DNA of 5,639 nucleotides. It comes from JBFKMV01 sp041629655 (GTDB lineage Bacteria > Acidobacteriota > Polarisedimenticolia > Polarisedimenticolales > Polarisedimenticolaceae). The DNA lies in the NCBI GenBank assembly GCA_041629655.1, contig JBFKMV010000244.1, positions 1 through 5,639 on the forward strand, read 5' to 3'. Below, in pieces: positions 1-5,571 of the stretch. The notes under the pieces were generated by a model. It searched no databases and was not told the DNA's origin. It saw only the letters and a program-made list of their open reading frames with translations. Made by a program: the position numbers and the translations under genes. Within the stretch, counting starts at the first letter, position 1. Each line of letters begins with the position of its first letter.

Positions 1-402
1 CGCGTCGCCGCGACGCGCGATCGGCCCCAGCGCGGTGGGGGCCATCAGCAACGCGCGGTCCTCCTCCGGGGTCGACCAGCCCGCCGGCGGGTCGGCCATG
101 AACCGCAGCAGCGCGTCCCGGTCCGCGGGCCCGCCGAGGTGCGCGAGGAACGCCACGACGTTGTCGCGGCGCGGGAAGGCGGGGTCGACGAGCAGCTCCC
201 GGAGCACCGCCGGGACTCCCGCTCCGAGGCGGTCGACCAGGTCCCGGGCCAGCGGCTCGTCCACGCCGTGCACGTAGACGTAGCCCAGTTCCTCGACCAC
301 CCGCGAGCGGACGTCGTCGGGAGACGCCGCTCGCGCCACCGCGGGAAGCAGCAGCGCGGCCAGCAGCAGCCACACCGGTCGGGCGAGGACGGGACGGGCC
401 AT
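1..402 (-). CDS. Secreted or periplasmic protein of unknown function, possibly HEAT-like helical repeats (C-terminus outside window)
   Basis: This reading frame opens at the ATG at 402-400 and runs off the left edge, giving the first 134 residues with no stop. Residues 1-26 form a clear signal peptide: two arginines in the first eight residues, a leucine/alanine core (WLLLAALLLPAVA), then a likely signal peptidase I site after ARA (residue 25) before ASPDDV. The exported part is mostly amphipathic helix. Stretches such as PAVLRELLVDPAFPRRDN and DALLRFMADP, with LAHLGGPADR between them, have the rhythm of HEAT/Armadillo-type helical repeats, but no family is certain. A purine-rich AGGGGGGA lies about six bases upstream of the ATG. 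A candidate promoter at 436-464 suggests its own transcript, although it could also be read through from the DUF819 gene. Nearly all codons end in G or C, as in its neighbours. That it is a real exported protein is well supported. The repeat assignment is inference, and the function is not recognised. Confidence 0.75.
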   Translation of the reverse strand, partial: MARPVLARPVWLLLAALLLPAVARAASPDDVRSRVVEELGYVYVHGVDEPLARDLVDRLGAGVPAVLRELLVDPAFPRRDNVVAFLAHLGGPADRDALLRFMADPPAGWSTPEEDRALLMAPTALGPIARRGDA

Positions 403-435
403 CGGGAATCCCCCCTGGGCGAAAACGGCGCTTAT

Positions 436-464
436 TCTATACGCCGCCCCGGGCCCTCCTTCAA
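436..464 (-). promoter_or_regulatory. Candidate sigma-70-type promoter for the secreted protein gene
   Basis: On the minus strand TTGAAG (464-459) and TATAGA (441-436) are separated by exactly 17 bases, each matching four of six consensus positions of TTGACA and TATAAT. The AT-rich -10 patch (TATAGAATAAG) stands out in a very GC-rich setting and lies about 34 bases upstream of the ATG at 402. That leaves room for a leader of roughly 25-30 bases carrying the purine-rich ribosome binding site. The assignment rests on spacing and match alone. Confidence 0.45.
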
Positions 465-478
465 CGCCCGGCCGCCGC

Positions 479-1690
479 TCAGCTCAGCATCCGGCACAGC
501 ATGGCCGTGATCCAGGCCGCGTAGTTCCCCACCGCGTACCCGATCAGCGCCATCAGGATGCTCACCGGCACCAGGCTCTCGCGGTGGTGCGCGGCGACGA
601 TCGGCGCGGAAGCGGCGCCGCCGATGTTGGCCGCGCTGGAGATCGCCGCGGTGTGGACGTCGACGCGGAAGATCCTCGCGCCGAGCAGGCAAAAGGCGCC
701 GTGGATGAAGATCCAGATGAAGGCGCCGAGCAGGAACCACGGCGCCTGGTCGGCCAGGCCCTTGACCTCGGCCACGGCGCCCATCCGGGCCACGAACAGG
801 TAGACCAGCGCCATCGCGAAGTTGTGGCTGCCGGGGATTCGCTTGGCCGGCGTGAACGACAGCGCGATCCCGATCGTGGTGACCAGCAGGATCCGCCAGG
901 TGCCCTCGGAGACGATCGGCGCGTTCTCCTCGATGCCGGCCGGCATCCACGACATCGGCAGGTAGATCTGCGGCAGCGCAGCGGCGATGCCGTTCGCCAC
1001 CCACGTCACCCCGAGCGCGATCATCAGCAGGTACAGGTAGTGCGGCGTCGACGGCGGGCGCTCGTCGTGGTCCATCTCGGCGAGCGCGTCCTCCATCCGT
1101 TGCAGGCGGTCCTTGCTCACGCCGGTGAAGCGGTTGAACCAGCCGGCCAGGTTCTTGGAGCCGAGCATGATCGGCAGCCACACGATGTACACGATCGTGT
1201 CGCCCAGCACGGCGAGTCCGAACTCGGCGCCCTGGGTGTCGATCATGTCGCTGACCGCGGCCATGTTGCCGGTGCCGCCGATCCAGCTTCCCGCCAGCGT
1301 ACCGAACGCCTTCCAGCCGTCGGGACCCAGCCCGCCCTTGACCAGCAGGTAGCCGATCGGCGCCCCGACCATCACGCCCAGCGTCCCGAACAGCATCACG
1401 AACACGCCGCGACCCATGACCTTGAATGCCGCTGCGACGTCCACCTTCAGCAGCAGCAGCGTCAGCATCATCGGCAGCACCAGCGAGCGGATCGAGCCGT
1501 AGACGCCGGAGCTGGTGGGGATGACGCCGGTGTTCGACAGGATCACCGGCGTCAGGTAGATGAAGATCAGCGGGGGCAGGTACTGGAACAGCTTCCAGCC
1601 GGTCTGGCGCTCGAGGAAGAAAAACAGCGCGCAGGTGCCGGCCAGCACGGTCAGCACTCCGGCGGGGCTCGTGATCAGGGCTTCGGTCAT
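479..1690 (-). CDS. DUF819 family integral membrane protein (putative transporter)
   Basis: The 403-residue product is almost entirely hydrophobic, with about ten to twelve membrane segments (for example near 10-27, 35-50, 67-82, 95-117, 157-176, 217-238, 265-280, 288-303, 316-338 and 372-395). A charged loop lies at 190-216. It matches the DUF819 family (PF05684; Bacillus subtilis YjcL is a member) in length and in two signature glycine-rich segments: SWIGGTGNMAAV at 135-146 and SSAANIGGAASAPIVAAHH at 351-369. The two segments share an IGG core and sit in the two halves of the protein, as expected of transporters built from two repeated halves with broken helices that form the substrate path. 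The substrate is unknown. The start at 1690 is fixed by GGGAGGAG six bases upstream. The gene is transcribed away from the microprotein and ATP-grasp genes, and its -35 region may overlap their promoter. The family call is strong; the transport role is inference from the fold and from family placement. Confidence 0.88.
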   Translation of the reverse strand: MTEALITSPAGVLTVLAGTCALFFFLERQTGWKLFQYLPPLIFIYLTPVILSNTGVIPTSSGVYGSIRSLVLPMMLTLLLLKVDVAAAFKVMGRGVFVMLFGTLGVMVGAPIGYLLVKGGLGPDGWKAFGTLAGSWIGGTGNMAAVSDMIDTQGAEFGLAVLGDTIVYIVWLPIMLGSKNLAGWFNRFTGVSKDRLQRMEDALAEMDHDERPPSTPHYLYLLMIALGVTWVANGIAAALPQIYLPMSWMPAGIEENAPIVSEGTWRILLVTTIGIALSFTPAKRIPGSHNFAMALVYLFVARMGAVAEVKGLADQAPWFLLGAFIWIFIHGAFCLLGARIFRVDVHTAAISSAANIGGAASAPIVAAHHRESLVPVSILMALIGYAVGNYAAWITAMLCRMLS

Positions 1691-1726
1691 CCGTGGCTCC
1701 TCCCGGGCGGTGTCAACGGTCCGCAG

Positions 1727-1756
1727 AGTATGGCCGATAACCGGTTGCCCCTACAA
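1727..1756 (-). promoter_or_regulatory. Possible promoter for the DUF819 gene
   Basis: On the minus strand TTGTAG (1756-1751) and CATACT (1732-1727) are 18 bases apart, matching three and four of six consensus positions. They would give a leader of about 30 bases before the ATG at 1690. The -35 hexamer occupies almost the same bases as the candidate -10 of the divergent microprotein (1752-1757). The match is weak and is suggested mainly by position. Confidence 0.25.
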
Positions 1757-1757
1757 T
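1752..1757 (+). promoter_or_regulatory. -10 element placing transcription start at or next to the microprotein ATG
   Basis: TACAAT matches TATAAT at five of six positions and ends seven bases before the ATG at 1765. A start site at the usual distance would fall on or next to that ATG, giving a leaderless mRNA. No Shine-Dalgarno sequence is present upstream, which agrees with this. No convincing -35 hexamer is seen 16-18 bases further upstream. Confidence 0.4.
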
Positions 1758-1764
1758 GCCCGAC

Positions 1765-1920
1765 ATGACGACGAACAAGCTCGCCGTGCTGTGGCTGGTC
1801 GTGGTGCTCGAGATGGTCTCCCCCGTCCCGGCGGTGCTGTCGCTGGGTGCGGTCTGGGTGCTGCTGGCGCGCCCGCCGTGGTTTCGCGACCTGGTGCGCG
1901 AGCTGTACGGCGAGTCCTGA
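1765..1920 (+). CDS. Small membrane protein, 51 residues
   Basis: This short frame encodes 51 residues. Only two of its codons (GGT and TTT) do not end in G or C, a bias matching the neighbouring genes and supporting real coding. Residues 6-35 are almost uninterrupted hydrophobic residues, broken by Glu16 and by a Ser-Pro-Val-Pro turn at 19-22. This suggests either one long membrane helix with a kink or two short helices forming a hairpin. A short amphipathic tail follows (PPWFRDLVRELYGES), probably cytoplasmic, with positive charge just after the membrane segment. An in-frame ATG at 1756 would add three residues, but neither start has a ribosome binding site. The TACAAT at 1752-1757 favours the 1765 start on a leaderless transcript. 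The gene lies 52 bases ahead of the ATP-grasp gene on the same strand and may be its operon leader. The family is not recognised and no function is proposed. Confidence 0.6.
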   Translation: MTTNKLAVLWLVVVLEMVSPVPAVLSLGAVWVLLARPPWFRDLVRELYGES

Positions 1921-1930
1921 GCCCGCGCGC

Positions 1931-1936
1931 TACCAT
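1931..1936 (+). promoter_or_regulatory. Possible -10 element for the ATP-grasp/hydrolase operon
   Basis: TACCAT fits the TAnnnT pattern and matches four of six consensus positions. It lies 36 bases before the ATG at 1973, which would give a leader of about 29 bases containing the GGAGG ribosome binding site. There is no recognisable -35 hexamer. If real, the enzyme pair has its own promoter within the 52-base gap after the microprotein gene. Confidence 0.25.
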
Positions 1937-1962
1937 GAGGCCCCGTCGCAGGACCGTTTCCC

Positions 1963-1967
1963 GGAGG
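1963..1967 (+). promoter_or_regulatory. Shine-Dalgarno site fixing the ATP-grasp gene start
   Basis: GGAGG sits five bases upstream of the ATG at 1973. It decides the start: the same frame is open back to an ATG at 1847, but that extension has no ribosome binding site, overlaps the microprotein gene in another frame and encodes an unlikely arginine- and cysteine-rich sequence. Confidence 0.85.
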
Positions 1968-1972
1968 ATTCC

Positions 1973-2923
1973 ATGCCGATCGTCGAGCGCGACCCGTGGC
2001 GTATGCAGTACTTCGAGCACGCGCGCTGCCCGGAGGACGTCTTCATCCCGACCGAGGACGGCGACTCCTACCAGCTCTACCCGCGGCACCGCTGGATCTA
2101 CAACAAGCTCCAGATCGCCGAGAGCCAGGGGCTGACCTGCGGCCTGCACGGGATGGAGCCGCCCGCCTACCCCGTGTTCAGCAAGCCGGTCTACAACATG
2201 CGCGGCATGGGAACCGGCGGCCGGCTGCTGCGCACGCCGAAGGAATACCAACGCTACCTGCGGCCGGGGCATTTCTGGATGGAGGCGCTGGACGGCGAGC
2301 ACGTCAGCAGCGACATCGCCGTGGTGCGCGGCGAGGCCGTGTGGTGGCGGCACGTGCTGGGCCAGCCGCTCGGCGAGGGCAAGTTCGACTACTGGACGGT
2401 GCTGGGCGAGCGACGCCCGCCGATCGAGGACCACTGCGCGCCGTGGCTGCAGAAGCACCTCTCCGACTTCACGGGCATGGTCAACTTCGAGACCATCGGC
2501 GCGCGGATCATCGAGGTGCATCTGCGCTTCGCCGACCAGTGGCCCGACCTCTACGGCGACGGTTGGCTCGACGCCCTGGTGCGGCTGTACGCCGAGGGCG
2601 CCTGGGACTTTCCCGACAACGACCGCCGCGACGGTTACAGCGTGGTGCTGTTCGGCGCCCACGGGATCGAGTACCGGCACCCCGAGCCGGCGCTGCTGGA
2701 GCGGCTGCGCGCACGGCCGGGGATCAGCAGCGTCCAGGTGACGTTCCATCCGGACAAGCCGATCTGGGCCCACGCCATGCCGCCGGGCGGATTCCGGCTG
2801 GCGATCGTCAACACCTGGGACCTCGAGGCCGGCATCGCGGCGCGGCAGGAGCTGGCGCTGCAGTTCTGGTCGACGCAGAAGCTGGTCGAGCGGCGCGGGC
2901 GGCGACCCGCCGTGGGTTCCTGA
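1973..2923 (+). CDS. Compact ATP-grasp-like enzyme, putative carboxylate-amine/thiol ligase
   Basis: The 316-residue cytoplasmic product shows the order of motifs expected of an ATP-grasp catalytic core. YNKLQIAESQGL (43-54) resembles the segment entering the core. PVFSKPVYNMRGMGTGG (67-83) carries the nucleotide-binding lysine (Lys71 in SKP) and a glycine-rich loop. FWMEALDGEHVSSD (101-114) fits the hinge strand with an acidic residue (Glu104). GMVNFETIGARIIEVHLR (168-185) fits the metal-binding region, where Asn171, Glu173 and Glu181 would hold magnesium. The last motif reads E-V-H-L-R where many family members have E-x-N. Only about 60 residues precede the core, so the usual full N-terminal domain is missing or reduced. 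Residues 220-316 form an alpha/beta C-terminal part. ATP-grasp enzymes activate a carboxylate as acyl-phosphate and join it to an amine or thiol; the substrate here is unknown. The coupled hydrolase gene four bases downstream suggests a shared amide, peptide or ester metabolite. The ATP-grasp assignment comes from reading motifs, not a database match. Confidence 0.65.
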   Translation: MPIVERDPWRMQYFEHARCPEDVFIPTEDGDSYQLYPRHRWIYNKLQIAESQGLTCGLHGMEPPAYPVFSKPVYNMRGMGTGGRLLRTPKEYQRYLRPGHFWMEALDGEHVSSDIAVVRGEAVWWRHVLGQPLGEGKFDYWTVLGERRPPIEDHCAPWLQKHLSDFTGMVNFETIGARIIEVHLRFADQWPDLYGDGWLDALVRLYAEGAWDFPDNDRRDGYSVVLFGAHGIEYRHPEPALLERLRARPGISSVQVTFHPDKPIWAHAMPPGGFRLAIVNTWDLEAGIAARQELALQFWSTQKLVERRGRRPAVGS

Positions 2924-2927
2924 GCGG

Positions 2928-4976
2928 ATGGCCGACGACGGGCCCCGTGTCCGGCACGATCTGACCGGGCGGATCCGGGAGATCGAAAACGCCTTCATCA
3001 CGCTCTCCGACGGTTGCCGGATCGCGGCGCGGATCTTCCTCCCCGAGAGCGCCGAGCGCGAACCGGTGCCGGCGATCCTGGAGTACATCCCGTACAGGAA
3101 GCGCGACTTCATGCGCGCCCGCGACGAGCCGATCCACCGCTACTTCGCCGGCCACGGCTACGCCGCGGTGCGCGTGGACATCCGCGGCTCGGGCGACTCC
3201 GAGGGCGTGCTGCTCGACGAGTACACGGTGGAGGAACACCGGGACGCGCTGGAGATCCTGTCCTGGATCGCGATGCAACCGTGGTGCGACGGCAACGTCG
3301 GGATGATGGGCATCTCGTGGGGCGGGTTCAACGCGCTCCAGGTCGCCGCGCTGCGCCCGCCGGAGCTGAAGGCGATCATCACGCTCTGCTCGACCGACGA
3401 CCGCTACGCCGACGACGCGCACTACATGGGCGGCTGCCTGCTCAACGAGAACCTCCAGTGGGGCGCGATCCTGATGGCCTACAACGCGCTGCCGCCCGAC
3501 CCGCGCATCGTGGGCGAGCGCTGGCGCGCGATGTGGCAGGAGCGCCTGAAGAACGCCGTGGCGTTTCCCGAGCTGTGGATGCGGCATCCCTGGCGCGACG
3601 ACTACTGGAAGCACGGCTCGGTGTGCGAGGACTACGCCGCGATCGAGTGTCCCGTGTACGCGATCGGCGGCTGGGCCGACGGCTACTCGAACGCGATCCC
3701 GCGGCTGCTGGCGGGACTCGAGAGTCCGCGCAAGGGCCTCGTCGGCCCGTGGGCGCACGTGTTCCCGCACAGCGGCGTGCCCGGGCCGGGGATCGGGTTC
3801 CTGCAGGAGGCGGTGCGCTGGTGGGATCACTGGCTGCGCGGCCGCGACACCGGCATCATGGACGAGCCGCTATACCGCGTCTGGATGCAGGAGAGCGTCC
3901 CGCCGGCGCCGCAGTATGACGAGCGTCCGGGCCGCTGGGTCGCCGAGGCGCAGTGGCCCTCGCCGCGGATCGAGCCGCGCTGCTGGCACCTCAACACCAC
4001 CGGGCTGGAAGCGCAGCCGGCCCCCTCCGGTGAGCTGACGTTCTCGTCGCCGCAGACCACGGGCCTGGCGGCGGGCGAATGGTGCGCCTTCGGCGCCGAC
4101 GGCGAGATGCCGCTGGACCAGCGTCCCGACGACGGGCGCTCGCTGGCCTTCGACAGCGCGCCGCTGCCGGAGCGACTGGAGATCCTCGGCGCGCCCGTGG
4201 TCGAGCTGGACCTGAGCGCCGACGCGGCCTCGGCGATGATCGCGGTGCGATTGAACGATGTCGCTCCCGACGGCGCCTCGACCCGCGTGACCTACGGCCT
4301 GCTCAACCTGGCCCACCGCGACGGCCACGCGCAGCCGCAAGCTCTCGTCCCCGGGAAGCTCTACCGCGTGCGGGTCCGGCTCAACGACGTGGCGCACGCC
4401 TTTCCGGTGGGAAACCGCCTGCGGCTGTCGATCTCGACGTCCTACTGGCCGATCGCCTGGCCGTCGCCCGAGCCGGCGACGCTGAACGTGGCGTCGGGTA
4501 GCGGCACGCTGGAGCTGCCGGTCCGGCCGCCGGACCCCGCCGACGCCGCGCTGCATCCGTTCGAGCCCCCGGAGGTCGCGCCGGGCTCGCGCCACAAGCC
4601 GCTGCGCCCGCTACCGTTCAAGCGCGCGGTCGAACGGGATCTCGCCAGCGAGGAGGTCGTCTACACGCTCTCCAGCGACGGCGGCGAGTTCGGCGGCCAC
4701 TCGCTGGCCCGGCTGGACGAGATCGACATGGAGCTCGGCTACACGCTGACCAAGCGCCACCGCATCGGCGAGACCGACCCGCTAAGCGCCAAGACCGAGC
4801 TGATCCAGCAGGTTCGGATGCGCCGCAACGGCTGGGCGGTGCGCATCGACAGCCGCGTGCGGCTCGCCGCAGGCCGCGACACGCTCGCGTTCAGGGCCGA
4901 GCTGGATGCCTTCGAGGGCGATGAGCCGGTCGAGTCGCGCGTCTGGGAGGTCGAGGTCCCGCGCCGGCTGTTCTGA
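2928..4976 (+). CDS. CocE/NonD-type alpha/beta hydrolase (peptidase S15 / X-Pro dipeptidyl-peptidase-like)
   Basis: This 682-residue protein has no signal peptide. Residues 15-300 are an alpha/beta-hydrolase domain. The nucleophile is Ser130 in GISWGG, the acid Asp251 in GGWADGYSN and the base His277 in GPWAHVFPH. EYIPYRKRD (52-60) is the conserved early segment whose tyrosine (Tyr56 here) helps form the oxyanion hole in cocaine esterase, and VDIRGSGDSEG (83-93) is another family hallmark. Residues about 150-240 form the helical cap. From about 315 to 560 comes the beta-rich jelly-roll domain of the family (PepX_C type), including the RLRLSISTSYWP strand. About 120 further residues form a C-terminal extension beyond the roughly 570 residues of cocaine esterase. 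Known relatives cleave amides or esters: X-Pro dipeptides, beta-lactam side chains, alpha-amino-acid esters and cocaine. The ATG lies four bases after the preceding stop with no strong ribosome binding site, so coupled translation is likely. Family and triad are firm; the substrate is not. Confidence 0.93.
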   Translation: MADDGPRVRHDLTGRIREIENAFITLSDGCRIAARIFLPESAEREPVPAILEYIPYRKRDFMRARDEPIHRYFAGHGYAAVRVDIRGSGDSEGVLLDEYTVEEHRDALEILSWIAMQPWCDGNVGMMGISWGGFNALQVAALRPPELKAIITLCSTDDRYADDAHYMGGCLLNENLQWGAILMAYNALPPDPRIVGERWRAMWQERLKNAVAFPELWMRHPWRDDYWKHGSVCEDYAAIECPVYAIGGWADGYSNAIPRLLAGLESPRKGLVGPWAHVFPHSGVPGPGIGFLQEAVRWWDHWLRGRDTGIMDEPLYRVWMQESVPPAPQYDERPGRWVAEAQWPSPRIEPRCWHLNTTGLEAQPAPSGELTFSSPQTTGLAAGEWCAFGADGEMPLDQRPDDGRSLAFDSAPLPERLEILGAPVVELDLSADAASAMIAVRLNDVAPDGASTRVTYGLLNLAHRDGHAQPQALVPGKLYRVRVRLNDVAHAFPVGNRLRLSISTSYWPIAWPSPEPATLNVASGSGTLELPVRPPDPADAALHPFEPPEVAPGSRHKPLRPLPFKRAVERDLASEEVVYTLSSDGGEFGGHSLARLDEIDMELGYTLTKRHRIGETDPLSAKTELIQQVRMRRNGWAVRIDSRVRLAAGRDTLAFRAELDAFEGDEPVESRVWEVEVPRRLF

Positions 4977-4988
4977 CGATCGTCCGCC

Positions 4989-5348
4989 CTAGAGCGTGAC
5001 GAGGGTCTTGAACCCGCCCCAGATCATCCGCTTGGTATCGAAGGGCATTTCGTCCGGCTGCATCCCCGCGAGGCGCGGATCCTCGATGACCTTCTTGTTC
5101 ACCCGGTCGCGGTGCGCCCGCGAGCGGTAGACGATGTAGGCGAACACCACCGTCTCGTTCCGCTCGAGCTTGACGCTTTGCGGGAACGACGTCAGCTTGC
5201 CGGGCTTCACGTCGTCGGCGATGCACTCGACGTACTCCAGCGCGCCATGCTCGCGCCAGATCTTGCCGGCCTTGCGCGCCAACCGGCGGTAGTCGTTCAG
5301 TTTCTTCTTCGGGATCGGCAGCACGTAACCGTCGACGTAATGCGCCAT
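4989..5348 (-). CDS. DUF1428 family protein (YbaA-like)
   Basis: The 119-residue product matches the DUF1428 family (PF07237; Escherichia coli YbaA, about 117 residues) along its whole length. It has YVDGYVLPIP at 4-13, a helix with EHGALEYVECIADDV (33-47), KLERNETVVFAYIVY in the middle and MPFDTKRMIWGGFKTLV near the C-terminus. Members are small soluble proteins with a ferredoxin-like alpha/beta fold of the dimeric alpha-beta barrel type. Their biochemical role is not established. The ATG at 5348 is chosen because GAGGAG lies six bases upstream and the family sequence begins there. The frame stays open to an ATG at 5468, but that adds 40 arginine-rich residues absent from the family. The gene converges on the hydrolase gene with 12 bases between the two stops and no terminator hairpin, so the transcripts probably overlap. 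Nothing ties it functionally to its neighbours. Confidence 0.92.
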   Translation of the reverse strand: MAHYVDGYVLPIPKKKLNDYRRLARKAGKIWREHGALEYVECIADDVKPGKLTSFPQSVKLERNETVVFAYIVYRSRAHRDRVNKKVIEDPRLAGMQPDEMPFDTKRMIWGGFKTLVTL

Positions 5349-5571
5349 GGGTTCTCCTCGCGCGTGGGTCGCGTCGCCGGGTAGGAGTATCACGGAATTC
5401 GCAGACCGGATCTCGCGGGTTTCGCCTCGCTCACGCCGGCGAAGCTCAACGCGGCGCCCCAAGGGCAAACCCCGGCCGGAGGAGGTGCTGGTGCATCAGG
5501 CGCTGGCGGGGCTTCCGGGCCGAGCCCGGGCTGCGGAAACCCGGCGGCGGGTCTCGGTGTATGCTCCGGTC
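5349..5571. other. Divergent intergenic region between the DUF1428 gene and the right-edge gene
   Basis: This 223-base stretch should hold the promoters of both flanking genes. For the minus-strand gene the best -10 candidate is GATACT (5391-5386), with no clear -35. Two small GC-only hairpins occur (5515-5529, stem CCGGGC; 5539-5552, stem ACCCG), neither followed by a T-run, so they are not intrinsic terminators. A plus-strand frame stays open across the whole region into the gene at 5572, but its sequence is arginine- and serine-rich and looks non-coding. Confidence 0.4.
5560..5565 (+). promoter_or_regulatory. Possible -10 element just before the right-edge gene
   Basis: TATGCT matches four of six positions of TATAAT and stands out in a GC-rich setting. 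It ends six bases before the ATG at 5572, so transcription would start at or beside that codon. No -35 hexamer is visible at the expected distance and no ribosome binding site precedes the ATG. Confidence 0.35.

Noticed and set aside
139..510. Plus-strand open frame across the left edge region
   Set aside because: The minus strand here encodes a signal peptide and ordered helices with matching codon bias. The plus-strand product is Arg/His/Gln-rich without structure.
1711..1716. Perfect minus-strand TTGACA (-35 consensus) upstream of the DUF819 gene
   Set aside because: A -10 at 16-18 bases would fall in the ribosome binding site and start codon, where no TATAAT-like sequence exists, so it cannot drive this gene in the usual way.
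1739..1746. Palindrome AACCGGTT in the divergent intergenic region, considered as an operator
   Set aside because: Only eight bases, with no extension of the symmetry outward; such a match is expected by chance in a region of this size at a noticeable rate.
584..1768. Long plus-strand open frame (394 codons) opposite the DUF819 gene
   Set aside because: Its product is rich in Arg, His, Gln and Asp with no hydrophobic core, typical of the antisense of a GC-rich gene. The opposite strand encodes a convincing membrane protein with family motifs and a ribosome binding site.
1847..1972. 42-codon upstream extension of the ATP-grasp gene to an earlier ATG
   Set aside because: No ribosome binding site precedes the earlier ATG, the extension is Arg/Cys-rich and overlaps the microprotein gene in another frame, while GGAGG lies at ideal spacing before 1973.
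1751..3112. Long minus-strand open frame (453 codons) opposite the ATP-grasp gene
   Set aside because: The sequence is Arg/His/Ala/Val-rich low-complexity and antisense to a well-supported gene. It also spans the boundary between two plus-strand genes.
2808..3830. Minus-strand open frame (340 codons) opposite the hydrolase gene
   Set aside because: Antisense shadow of a gene with an intact catalytic triad; its own product has a shadow-like composition and no recognisable motif.
5349..5468. 40-codon upstream extension of the DUF1428 gene
   Set aside because: The family sequence and a GAGGAG site both place the start at 5348. The extension is Arg-rich and unlike the family.
5515..5552. Two adjacent GC-rich hairpins, considered as terminators
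   Set aside because: Stems of six and five pairs with no following T-run, in sequence where GC-rich inverted repeats are common by chance.
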